Source: Anastrepha obliqua (Eukaryota; Arthropoda; Insecta; Diptera; Tephritidae). Taken from it: DNA of 64,000 nucleotides. The stretch is from contig NC_072896.1 in the NCBI RefSeq assembly GCF_027943255.1, positions 38,776,501 to 38,840,500 on the forward strand. The letters run 5' to 3'. A model generated the notes under the pieces. That model searched no databases, was not told the origin of the DNA, and saw only the letters and a program-made list of their open reading frames with translations. Positions 22,100 to 32,425 of the stretch are shown here, piece by piece (the first letter of the stretch is position 1; every line of letters starts with the position of its first letter). The position numbers and the translations under genes were made by a program.

Positions 22100-22856
22100 G
22101 GTACTTGACCACCTTGGAAAGCTAAAAAGTACAACATATTCAATAATTTTTTTTTTTCATGTTCTGTATAATATATTAAAATAAATTTTTTTTTAAATTT
22201 TTATTTAGAGCTTATATAATACAAAAAAAATTGATTTATTAAAATTTCTTTTTTTAACATATATCCAGGAGGCGCCAAAGTCGAGGCCTGAAGAAAATCA
22301 TGTCTTGCGGCGGACAGTTAATCTTAGAAATGGTAATTCTAAAACAAAAGAGAGAAACAAAATTTTCAAAAGGAAGGTTCCTTGCGTGAGAATTTACCAC
22401 AAACTGACAAGAAAAAAAATAATAAAAAAATGGCGGATGTTTGAAAAAAAGTTAAGAAAACACCCCTGTTTTTCACAATGTTATGCTTAAAAAGCAATAC
22501 TTTATTAACTTTTTTTTTTGCAAAATGTGGTAAATTGGCATACAAAACATCTTAACAAATAAAACAAGACCAAAATCATTAAAATCGGCTAAGCAGTTTC
22601 GGAGATAAAGTGTCCGCCATTCGAAAGAAAGTAATTTCTGGAAAAACGCGTTTAAAGTTAAAACTTGCTATTTTCTTTCCGCTGAGTCAGCAAGTAATGA
22701 GTGCAGGATGCGCCTGCACATTTTCACTGATTTCACTTTGTTAGAATTCGAATTAAAAAAAACAGTTTCAGGTGATGATTTTTAAAAGTATAAGGATTGA
22801 AAAAATGTAAAAAAAAAAAATTTAATTTTTTGAAACTTATAAGGTGGTCAAGTACC
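22100..22856. mobile_element. TTAA-flanked non-autonomous DNA element
   Basis: 757 bp whose ends GGTACTTGACCACCTT are perfect inverted repeats. TTAA adjoins both (22096-22099, 22857-22860), as in piggyBac insertions, although the GG start is not the usual piggyBac end. The interior is non-coding. It contains AGTTTCGGAGATAAAGTG and AAACGCGTTTAAAGTTAAAA, motifs shared with the element at 1764-2469. The small basic ORF at 22305-22490 looks like chance A-rich sequence. Confidence 0.75.
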
Positions 22857-22860
22857 TTAA

Positions 22861-23249
22861 TACACTTAGGTAAGGTTATGTTAGATGCACTTATGCTAAG
22901 GGTTAATAGTTCTTGATCATTCAAGAGTGATGATTTGTTACATTCATTAAATTGTACAACTTACCAGCAAATTGCAAACGGTTCTGCTGTGTCATGCAAG
23001 CTTCGGTTGGTCAGTTTGGATTAGGTAAGCTTGGGTTAATATATAATGAGTTTTGATATGTTGAATGTATTCACAGTTATGTGAACTTATTGCTGTCTTT
23101 CAAAATTAGCCACAATGAGCAGTAAAGTACTATCGGGCATGCGGTATTCTCTCGCAGTCTCGGTTCAGCTGGATTTTTAAAAATGTGGGAAACAACTTTT
23201 TTTTACACCGTAACTTTTACAGTTTTCAATGTATGAAGATGAAAATTAG
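22861..23249. other. No gene seen
   Basis: Nothing recognisable. Confidence 0.45.
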
Positions 23250-23665
23250 CATATTTCGAGCACATTTTATTGGAGTTTAAAAATATGTATATATTTGTGG
23301 TGCCCGTTGGAGAATAGTGGCCAAAAAATTGTATCACATTGAAAAAAACGTGGAAAAATTGCACAAATCAGAGTTTGTTATTGAACATTTCTTTTGAACG
23401 TCAATCTTCGAATTATATACATTAATAACTCACTCTTCCCAAGACCATATTGAAATAAAAAATCGGTTGAAAAATGGGTTAGTTACGTATTTTTACTTCA
23501 TCGAAAACACCATAAATCGGTTTTTTAACAATAAATAAAAAATTTGATGGTGTTTGAATTTTCTAAACACAGTTTCGAGTTGTACTGGTCTTGATCTAAA
23601 ACGTGCACTATATCACTTGAAGAGTTCTTTCGATTTTTTTTATTTTGTAGCACCGTGTAATCGGT
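23250..23665 (-). repeat. Dispersed repeat Z, copy 2
   Basis: The reverse complement aligns with 21326-21700: ACACGGTGCTACAAAATAAA, ACTCTTCAAGTGATATAGTG and CATCAAATTTTTTATTTATT. It lies opposite in orientation to copy 1, about 1.5 kb beyond that copy's interior and across the TTAA element. Confidence 0.6.
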
Positions 23666-24497
23666 CGGTGGTGTTGCCGCAGCATCGATATCGACGTAGC
23701 AAAGCGGCTAGTTGTATCAATATAGCTTGGGGCTATGTACCGAAAAAAAGGAAGTCGGAAATTAAGTAATCCGAATGAAAAATTCAGTAGAATTTTTTTG
23801 TGATAATATTTTTATGGGCCATCTCCTTTTTTTTGATAATTTTATTTTATTTATTTAATTTATATTAGCTCAATTTTTTCCGCTGAATTACGCGCTGTCT
23901 CCTCTAATTCAATTTCAAATAATTGCCCTAGCAATACATTTTTTTTTTAATTTTAATGAGTAACTAGAATTGTAGTAAAAGTAGTCTACTAATCAGCTAT
24001 TACATACATCTGTACTCCCATTACCAAAAACTGTTCAGTGAATCGAAAAACTTTACCAACAACTTCAAATGTAATTATTATTCCCAAACATAGTAGTAAA
24101 CCATTAGTGGCATCACATTATGATAATTTATTTCGAAAATTTTGTTTTTAATGACAAAAACTGCCATAAAAAGTAGGCGGTGAAAAAATGTGCGTACATA
24201 AAAAGCAAATAAACCAAGTTCACTGACCGCTTTGAATAGAATTCAGCAATAAGCCGGAGTTTTAATTTAAAATTAAACTAAATTGGTAGTAAATAATGGA
24301 TGATATAAGCGGCAATTAAAATGTGAAGTATTGGTTTTTGTCAACAAATGTGAGTGAGTATTTGTACACATCTACATAAACCCATTACAGATATGACTGA
24401 AAGCACACATATCCCAGTAGACATTTTAGTTGCATTTGTAGTAAAAAATAAAATGAAATATATTTATAGTCTCAAAGTCAGAAGATATGTACCGGTA
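23666..24497. other. No gene seen
   Basis: AT-rich and without supported frames. Confidence 0.5.
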
Positions 24498-25736
24498 GAT
24501 ACCTATGAAATGAGCCTTTTTTCAATTTCAAAGGTTTACTGACTAAAAATGGTTACAAATTTAATCTTCAAAATAATAGCCATCGCTAGCGACACATTTT
24601 TCCCATCTCTCAGGCAATTTGTGGTTGCCGCGCCAAAAAAATTGGCCGTCTTTGGCCGCAAACCAATCATCGAGCCATTTTTTGGCTTCTTCGATAGAAT
24701 TGACGCGCTACTCGGAAAGTGCGTGGCCCATCGATGCAAGCAAATGATAATCGGAGGGCGCCAAGTCTGGTGAGTAAGCCGCATACACCAGCGGTTCCCA
24801 ATCGTACGTCTCCACCAATTCCCCGGTCGCTCTTGTTCGATGTGGCGGTGAATTGTCATCAAGAAAAATTACTTTGTGACACCGATCGGCATATTCTGGG
24901 CGTTTTCGGTGTATAGCGCTGTTCAAATCGGCCAATCGTCGTTGGTAGCATGCACCGTCAACTGTTTCACCTGATTTTATTAGCTCGTACCAAATCATGC
25001 CACGCTGATCCCAGAAAACACACAGTATTGCCTTACGGCCGAAGCGATTTGGTTTGGCCGTTGTTTTTGGCTTGTGGCCGGGCGGACCAAATACACCCAC
25101 TTTTCATCACCCGTAACGATTCGATGCAAAAAAGACTTCCTTTTGAACCGGGAGAGCAGCATTTCACAAGTGGTTTTTCGGTTCTCTTGCTGCCTTTCAG
25201 TCAGTTCATGCGGCACCCATCTTCCGACCTTCAAAATCATACCTATGTATTTCAGCGGTTTGCAAATGGTTTCTTGGATCACTCCCAACTGCTCTGTCAT
25301 CATTTCTTGCGTTTGACCATCATCATTTATCCAACAATGCTTGCAATTCGACGTCCTCAAACTTTTTCGGTGGCCAGCCACGGTCCTCGTTCTCCACGAT
25401 AAAATCACCACTTCGGAATTTTTCAAACCACCTGAAGCACTGTGCTCTACTTAGAGCATGTCCACCATAAGCTTCTATAAGCATTTGATGAGCTTGAGAA
25501 GGGTTTTTCTTCTATTGAGAACAGAAAATCAACGATGTCCGCAAATCGTAGTTTGAAGGCACGAAATTCGAAATTTTTAAGAGCGACAAAAATGCATTGT
25601 TGTACGAAACGTAACAAACAATGAACTGAATATTGTTGACAGATGACAGACAAAAAAAATGACATTTGGGAGGGTGTAAAAATACTCCTAGCAACATCTA
25701 TGGACTAATAGCTGAAAGTGTCATTTCATAGGTATC
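24498..25736 (-). mobile_element. Nearly full-length mariner (Mos1-like) element
   Basis: 1239 bp flanked by TA (24496-24497, 25737-25738). The first 16 bases of both ends are identical inverted repeats, GATACCTATGAAATGA. The length equals that of typical mariner elements, and a transposase pseudogene fills it. Confidence 0.92.
24561..25573 (-). pseudogene. mariner transposase, mauritiana-type, frameshifted
   Basis: Read across three frames, the N-terminus is SNFVPSNYDLRTSLIFC (start ATG replaced by ATT near 25573), then RSGDFIVENEDRGWPPKKF, VGRWVPHELTERQQENRKTT, LLSRFKRKSFLHRIVTGDEK (first catalytic Asp), NRFGRKAILCVFWDQRGMIW, KRPEYADRCHKVIFLDDN (second), YSPDLAPSDYHLLASMGHAL (third) and WEKCVASDGYYFED at the stop at 24561. 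Thirty-four residues separate the last two Asp residues (DD34D). Sequence and order match the mauritiana subfamily that includes Mos1. It is inactive through loss of the start, stops near 25330 and several frameshifts. Confidence 0.9.
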
Positions 25737-26283
25737 TATCCATCTAAGCGGTAGTACATATAATCTTTGTTAGTGCATTTCCTATGTTCTTTAAGGGCAA
25801 CCAGCACTTTTGATGTCAACAAAATAACCAATTCTCGGGAGATTACTCGTGGGACACCGTTTGCTATCATTAAACATTCTGAAACCCTCGTTGGGACAAT
25901 ATTTTAATATTCCACTTAAAAAAAGTTTCTATAGACTTTTCCCATTTTCCATGTCACACAATATTTTCTGTATATTGCCTAGAAGCTTGAAAAACTGGAG
26001 TGAAAAACTCAAAGCTGTATCCGAAAATCCGATTTCACTTAAGAAACATCACAGTAAAATTACAAAAAAAAGATTTTATTTTTATAAGCTAGAAACATGT
26101 AGGTGGTGTTTAGAATATGAGGCAGAAAAAGTCATTCCTGAAAAAATGTATTCTGCGGAATTCCAAACCTCTTCTTCAAGTCGATATTTCAAAACCCTAA
26201 TCGTTTCCAAACGGCACAGACCACAACTTCAAGAATTTGTAATTTGCAATTTTCTCAAAAAATTTTAATATTTGCCTTATTTT
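25737..26283. other. Unassigned; one 139-codon open frame
   Basis: A frame at 25849-26268 (+) is open for 139 codons but shows no recognisable motif and no neighbouring element that explains it. I cannot tell a fragment from chance. Confidence 0.3.
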
Positions 26284-26720
26284 ATTGAGTCTTGTTTCCT
26301 ACTCTGCTAAAATCTGTTTACTCTGGCGTTTGTGCTGCTTGTGAACCACTGCTGGGTACTATGCCCAACGCATGCTTGACTGTTTCATCGTCCAAGTTCC
26401 GTCAACGATTCGAGCTCGCTCCCAATGACGCCGATTCTCTTACTATCGTGGGGTGGCAGCCGAATGTCTGCAGTGAACTCGCTTTCAGCTACTTCGTCAG
26501 CTGTTTTGCCGCTTTGTCATTTAGTATTTTGATCCCAGTGTTAATATCCATTGCTCTCAGCCTTCCGCAAATTATGCGGGCGTTTCCACCCCCGATGCCA
26601 CTTCAGCCAAAGCTTCTCTATAACCGCGTCCTTTTCGCAAGTGGACAGGAACTGTGCCGAATCTGCAGGATATTCTACAGTTGCTTCCTTTGATTGCTTT
26701 TACTGACTGGTCGTCGAGGT
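26284..26720 (-). mobile_element. Possible non-LTR retroelement tail
   Basis: The minus strand shows NDKAAKQLT and DDETVKHALGIVPSSG, resembling the end of RNase H and the following Cys/His tail. The stretch AAAATCTGTTTACTCTGGCG aligns with 45177-45196, where a clearer tail is present. Likely a fragment of the same family. Confidence 0.4.
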
Positions 26721-27604
26721 TTATTGTTAATAGTTTTCCAGTTTTCAGCTCTTTCCTCAAAGTACTTTTCACAGGAGTGTGCACAGATGCATGTTCTGTG
26801 AGAAGATGAGGTCTGGAAGCTTCTTTGTTTCAATGTCAGTTCTTCGTGGTAGGTACACAGTCTTTAGATACACACCTGGTATATTGCCCGCATCATATGT
26901 GCCCTACTCTGGACTCTCCCAGCCGGACAGTTTCGGTAGTTCATGCAACCAGTTGGCAACTTCCTTAGTTGCATAATGGACTAGTATTTAGTCTGGTCAA
27001 AAGTATATACCTTCGAATTTAAGTTCGGATTTACATCCTTTATATATTTACTCAACCCGTCCCTGCTGTTCGTTTAAATATTTATATAAGGAAAGATTAG
27101 GGCAGAACAGGCAGTCTTAAGCCCTAAACGATGGTACATTTCTGAATTTTATGTTCGTTTTCTGTGTAGCTATTGGTGCAGAACTTGTTTATCTCGAAGC
27201 TCCAGTTACTTTAACCTGCTTGCGAGTTATGCTTTACTTTTTTGGCAGAGTTGCCTTCAGCAGGGCAGTGCCGCGTTTCCTCGTCCCTGTGATAGTAGCG
27301 ATACCCTGAGCTCTACATTAAATTCAACGAGTGGTGTAAGAATTGTTACGTCGCCCATATTTTATAATATTTTCTGTAATATATTTTGAGCACTCTTTCC
27401 TCCGCGAAAAAAATGCATTAAACCAAATTTGTTTAAGCCTTTATATTGATCTGACCCTTGAAACTTATCTAATTATGGTTAGTGCTAGGATTCATTAATT
27501 TTTCATACTTGATAACAGCAGCCCTTTCACTCATTTCAGGAATCGTTGAGACAACTTTTCATTTTGCGCCCCCTAAATGTCGAGGGGCCCCTTCATCCTT
27601 GTTT
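26721..27604. other. No gene seen
   Basis: Nothing assignable on either strand. Confidence 0.4.
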
Positions 27605-27790
27605 GTACTAATTTGAGTTTTGTTGGATGTTTGGCTGATCTCCTTTTCCTATTTTTGCTGTGCGTTTTGATGTTTCCCACAAAGTTGCACTTCGTCTGCA
27701 ACGGCAGATGGCTGATTTATGGAATGGTTTTTCATGTAAGATATACACTCGGAGGTTTATCATTGCCTGCTGAAGGGCAATATTAGAAAA
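27605..27790 (-). mobile_element. SINE fragment (tRNA-headed family), body only
   Basis: On the reverse strand CAGGCAATGATAAACCTCCG, AGTGTATATCTTACATGAAA and AACATCAAAACGCACAGCAA follow the body of the SINEs at 30131 and 47394 almost to the end. The tRNA-like head is missing. The 69-codon frame on the plus strand is a shadow of this repeat. Confidence 0.75.
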
Positions 27791-28034
27791 AAATGTTTCA
27801 ATCATTTTTAAATGAAAGAAATGAAAGTATCGTTAACCTTTAACGTTTAAGAATTAGTTACAAATTTAAAAGCCGGTCACTTCTGAGCCTTTAGAGTAGT
27901 GAGTGCGACCGCGAAAAGTCATACCTCTATTCCTTCGCTGACATCTGCTTCCTCGTTTACCAACTCGCAGTACAGACTCATACAGGTACAGTGCTTTCAA
28001 ATTAGATGAAATGAAAAATGCCTAACGTTTTTTT

Positions 28035-28335
28035 TACTTTTCACGATCATAGCTATAATTATTCCTGTATAAGTAGTTCCAGATAATTTTCTGACTAAAC
28101 TTCAATTTTTGGGCAATGAAGTATGTGCTCACATACCGGTCTGACTACACGATTTCCATGATTTTATTAATATTTTCGACGATTGGCTCACCAGAACGTA
28201 ATCTGTGAAATCAACGCTTTGCACTGCATTCGGCACTATATTGAGTACAAACACAGCACAAATTGTTTTAGCCGCCTGCTCCCACTTTTCATCTTAGTAG
28301 TAGAGCTGCTGATGAATTCATCGATTTTCTCTTTT
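28035..28335 (-). pseudogene. mariner helix-turn-helix relic (irritans-like)
   Basis: The minus-strand translation contains RLRSGEPIVENINKIMEIV, SDRYVSTYFIAQKLKFSQ and IIWNYLYRN, the two-helix-turn-helix N-terminus of irritans/SETMAR-type mariner transposases. A related fragment is at 58855-59065. No catalytic part is nearby. Confidence 0.55.
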
Positions 28336-28884
28336 TAATCTCCGGTTTAGAGCGTATCAAAAACTGAACACGAAAATACCTATCAAAGAACTTTTTTGAA
28401 ACGTAATGTCAGCTTTAAATAATTGTAAAGTAGGACCTAATGCGATCTACACATCGTGAGATATGGGTGTCGAAAGACGTCTAGCACAAAAAAAATCAGA
28501 ACTTTTTACTTTATATTTTTATTTTATGAGCTCAAGGCCGGTTTAGCAAGAAAACAATAAATGAAATAATTGTTATTAATTGTTTGATGATATTTCATAC
28601 TCATTTAGAACTCATCTTGAGAAACTTTTGGTTGTATCAGACTAATATCATATTTAAGGAATCTTCTGTGCTTGAATACAACTTGACTGTCTGCAAAACA
28701 CCCGAGTGTATTTTGAGTTATGTCGGTAAGTGAAAGGCATAAATCTTCACTTGAAAATCACTGGAGTGGTACGGAAGGCTTTTTGCAATGAGAGTTGCTG
28801 TGAGAGGATGACAGATCTTGTTCCAATGCAAATTGCTTCCAATGTTTCAATGCTTATTTGTAAACTGTTTGTGAAGACTGCTTA
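28336..28884. other. No gene seen
   Basis: AT-rich; nothing recognisable. Confidence 0.4.
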
Positions 28885-29870
28885 TTCCTTTATTATAAAA
28901 ATTTTCACTCTACGGATCATTGCGGAACAGATTGTCGAAATGCAAAAAACTCTACCTTTGTCTTTGTTGACTTTGCGAGGGCTTTTGGCCGGACTCATAG
29001 TGTATGGAGCGCGCTCCATCGTAAAGGAGTTCCAGATAAATTGGTAAACCTGATACAGGCTGAATGTATTGGTTTTTAGTGTAGGTTCGTTATCCAACCC
29101 AATTGAATAAATTCCAGTAGTGAGACTAGGTTGCATTCTGTCGCCACTCTTATCTCTGATCGTAAACGATGATGTACTCAGCAATGCCCTTGACACCCAG
29201 CATGGCAGAGACATCCTCTGGAACCCAATCAGTGTGGAACATCTGGATGATCTCGACTATGCTGATGGCATTGCTTTACCATCACAACAACGGGGACACA
29301 TGCAAACTAGACGATGGCTGTCTACGCAGGTCGTGTTGGGTTGCGTATTAGTATTGAAAAGACGAGGTCTATGGCCATTAATTGCTCTCGACCTGGCGCA
29401 TTCACAGTGTACGCACTACCCATCGAAAGTGTAAACAAATTTGTCTACTTAGGTAGCGAAATCACCCTAGACGACGCGGCTAATACTGGCACCCTAGACG
29501 ACGCGGCCAATACTGTATTTCTGCGAAACCTGGCCCGTAGCGGTACAACAACAAAAAAGCTCCAAACTTGTATAAATCGCTATACTGCGCATATGGTGGC
29601 CAGATAACTGGATTTATAATGACGAGCTCGATCAAAAGGCCGGTTGAGTTTGGAATACGCGAATGAAAATGGAAATGGATAGGCCGTACGACTGACATCA
29701 GCAGCATGTCCGCAAGGCTCTCACCTAAGAGGCCAGCCGAAAGCTGGAGACGAAGCCTGTATGATGAATTCACGACATCTGATGATTCATTTAGGTGGCC
29801 GCAGATAAAGTCAAAGCTGCACATCAATCCCAATGGCACTTTGCGTCCCCAGCCGGCGCGTTAGAAAATA
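28885..29870 (+). mobile_element. Non-LTR reverse transcriptase relic (RTE-like)
   Basis: Across frames: LRIIAEQIVEMQKTL, FVDFARAFGR (motif A with the second acidic position lost), LHRKGVPDKLVNLIQAE, RLGCILSPLLSLIVNDDVLS (motif B' region), VEHLDDLDYADGIAL (motif C, YADD changed to YADG), then GLRISIEKTRSMAINCSRPG and VNKFVYLGSEIT (29340-29465). A 33-bp direct repeat, DDAANT.L, spans about 29467-29514. AATAATAATAATTATTATTA at about 29868 may be the tail. RTE affiliation is inferred from the motif wording. Confidence 0.75.
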
Positions 29871-30130
29871 ATAATAATTATTATTATAAAAAATGAGGCT
29901 GTATCTGTAAGACATTTTAGTCTTTTATCATACAATACATCAACTGATCATCACTTAAACCAATGCCAGATATCCAGCCACTTCTGTCAGGCTTAAATGT
30001 CAAAATTAAAGCTCGAGTCGATCTCTACTTACTGAAAGTCAACCCTACCATATCTGGTTTAGTAAGAAAGTGAAATAATTTAAGCTAAGCTCCAAAGATT
30101 TATCTTCCTTTTTAAATTAGTAAACCGACT

Positions 30131-30441
30131 AAGCCAAATGGGTTGGTGCGTGATTACCATTCGGAATTCACAGAGAGAACGTAGGTTTGAATCTCGGTGA
30201 AACACCAAAATTAAGTAAAACATTTTTATAATAGCGGTCGCCCCTCGGCAGGCAATGGGAAACCTCCGAGTGTATTTCTGCCATGAAAAAGCTTCTCATA
30301 AAAATATCTCCCGTTCGGAGTCGGCTTGAAACTGTAGGTCACTCCATTTGTGGAACAACATCAAGACGCACACCACAAATAGGAGGAGGAGCTCGGCCAA
30401 ACACCCAAAAAGGGTGTACGCGCCAATTATATATATATATA
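30131..30441 (+). mobile_element. SINE with tRNA-like head, 10-bp target duplication
   Basis: The head has an A-box (AAGCCAAATGG) and a diverged B-box (GGTTTGAATCTC), so transcription by RNA polymerase III is expected. The body runs CCTCGGCAGGCAATGGGAAA, CTGCCATGAAAAAGC, TCGGAGTCGGCTTGAAACTG and TGTACGCGCCAATT, and ends in an (AT)n tail. Perfect 10-bp copies of TAAACCGACT flank it (30121-30130 and 30442-30451), evidence of LINE-driven retroposition. No protein is coded. Confidence 0.92.
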
Positions 30442-31984
30442 TAAACCGACTCAATGATATATTATTTCTTTCATACAGGCTCTCGGGTTTTTCTACGTTC
30501 AGAGGCTCCTATTGACAAATCCTTTTCTATTTGCAAGTCATCAAATTTCCTACTCACCTTTTCTCATTTTCTCTGCCTAATATATTTTGGTTGTCCTACT
30601 TAACTGCCCTCGCCAACATATCATCACGGAAGGAAAATGAAAACAACACATGGAAAAACAGACAGACACAAATAAAAATACACCCAGAGGACAGAGATAC
30701 CATAACTAAGCCAAGTGAGGTGGATGTAGGCAAAAGTACATAAGTATTTACCTAAGTAGTTGGGTAATGAGTACAAGGTGGTTAGTGACAAATAACCACG
30801 CAACACAACTCTCAAAGCCACAATGAGAGTAAACAAGACGAAGCAGAAGAGTGGTGGCAATGAATTAGCAAAAAGAAAAAAAGTAAACAAGCAAAGTGCG
30901 GAAATTACTGGCAGCAGACGCAACAGAAAAGTGACAGCAGCTGCAGCTGGGGCAACAGCTGAATTAATGCGCCATCATTTGATGTTGGCTTAAAAATTTG
31001 CCTAAGCTTCCGCCGGCGACGCTGAGCATTCACCAAATAAAATACACACATACGAAAAACAGAAAAAAAAGTACAATATTCGGCTGTTGGTGTGCCAAGG
31101 TTACATACATACATACACATGCCTATGCACATACAAGTATACGCGTAAATGGGAATGTTAAAATTGGTCGCTTGTGCTTATGACAACATGCGAGTAATAT
31201 TTACAACAGCGCTCTTGACACACGCTCGCTAACTGCAGACGGTGCAGCAACAGAGGAGCGAACAGTGCAGGGAGCAGAGGAAATCAACTTTATTTACCCT
31301 TCATTGAACTTGCGAATGTGTCTTTGTTAAGAACCTTAAACATACGCGGCTCACGCGTTTGGAGCTCGACGCACATTTTTGCGTCTTTGTGTTTGGCATG
31401 CGCATGTATTTGTATGTGTGGCAAAATTAGGCGCTCTTCGTTCCCTACCCAAACCACTTCCCTTCTGTTTCTAATTGCCTGCATACTTTCAGACTCTAGA
31501 GCACCGCTTTAACAAATGCTCAGCGCGGCCGCATATTTTTGGGTTACACTGTGGTAATCAAGTAAATAAATGCATTTGACACTTAGGAATTTAGGAGGCA
31601 CACAAGTCTCTAACGATATGATTTGACTAAAATTTAGCTAATACAAGTTGTTGATTTTTCGACACAACTTTTCGCAGCGGACTTTGAGTGCTAATTATTA
31701 CCTCATTCCGCTCTTACGCTGTGCTTTGGTTGAGCTAATAAACTGAAAGTTGCGCCTTATAGGAGATAAAAAGTTATATAAAAGTTAAAGTTATAATTCA
31801 AAATTTTGCTTTAATAATAGTACTGACAGCTAGACTGGTAATCGATGGCATGACGAAGAGCCTTCACTTGCGGTAAATAAAAATAAAAAAAACTAGCATA
31901 TAAAAAGAGCTTTGGGAGGTGTTGAAATGAAAAATAAAATAAAGAACTGTCTAATAGGTAGACATTTCATGGTTTTAATGATTT
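30442..31984. other. No gene seen; ACAT repeat
   Basis: Non-coding, with an ACATACAT tract at 31105-31120. Frames here are short and unsupported. Confidence 0.5.
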
Positions 31985-32425
31985 CAGCCTGTCTCTAACC
32001 TGAGGCATAACAATCTTCTTTTTCGCGATAACCGCTTACGCGATTTTGGCCGAGATTAACAAAGCGCGCCAGTCGTTTCTTTCTCGTGCTAACCGGCGTC
32101 AATTGGACACACCAATTGAAGCCAAGTCCTTCTCCATCTTTCGAACGCAGAGGAGGTCTTCCTCTTCTTCTACTACCATCTGCTGGTACCGCATCGAATA
32201 CTTTCAGAGCCGGAGCGTTTGTATCCATTCGGACGACATGACCCAGCCAACGTAGCCGCTGGATCTTTATTGGCTGCGCTATGTCTATGTCGTCGTAAAG
32301 CTCATACAGGTCATCATTCCATCCCCTGCGATATTCGCCGTTGCCAACGTGCAAAGGTCTAAAAATCTTGCGCACAATCTCTCTCTCAAACACTCCAAGC
32401 GTCTCTTCATCGCATGTTGTCATCG
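31985..32425 (-). mobile_element. Non-LTR retrotransposon 3' fragment (family of 52.0 kb copy)
   Basis: The minus frame reads WTMTTCDEETLGVFERE, PLHVGNGEY, DLYELYDDIDIAQPIKIQR, LRWLGHVVRMDTNAPALKVF and RRRGRPPLRSKDGE. The first part is nearly the same as the end of the RT relic at 52686-53654, and it supplies the C-terminus lost from that copy. The homology starts abruptly near 32425, a 5' truncation. No stop lies within the conserved part, suggesting moderate age. Confidence 0.8.

Noticed and set aside
22305..22490. Basic 61-codon frame within the TTAA element
   Set aside because: A-rich composition gives Lys/Arg codons; no start context or similarity.
25849..26268. 139-codon open frame as a host gene
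   Set aside because: No motif, no splice-compatible neighbours, AT-rich context; open length alone is weak evidence.
27577..27786. Hydrophobic 69-codon frame, possible membrane peptide
   Set aside because: It is the antisense of a SINE body fragment.
29467..29514. Short direct repeat as a CRISPR-like or satellite signal
   Set aside because: Only two units, in a decayed RT; a local duplication.
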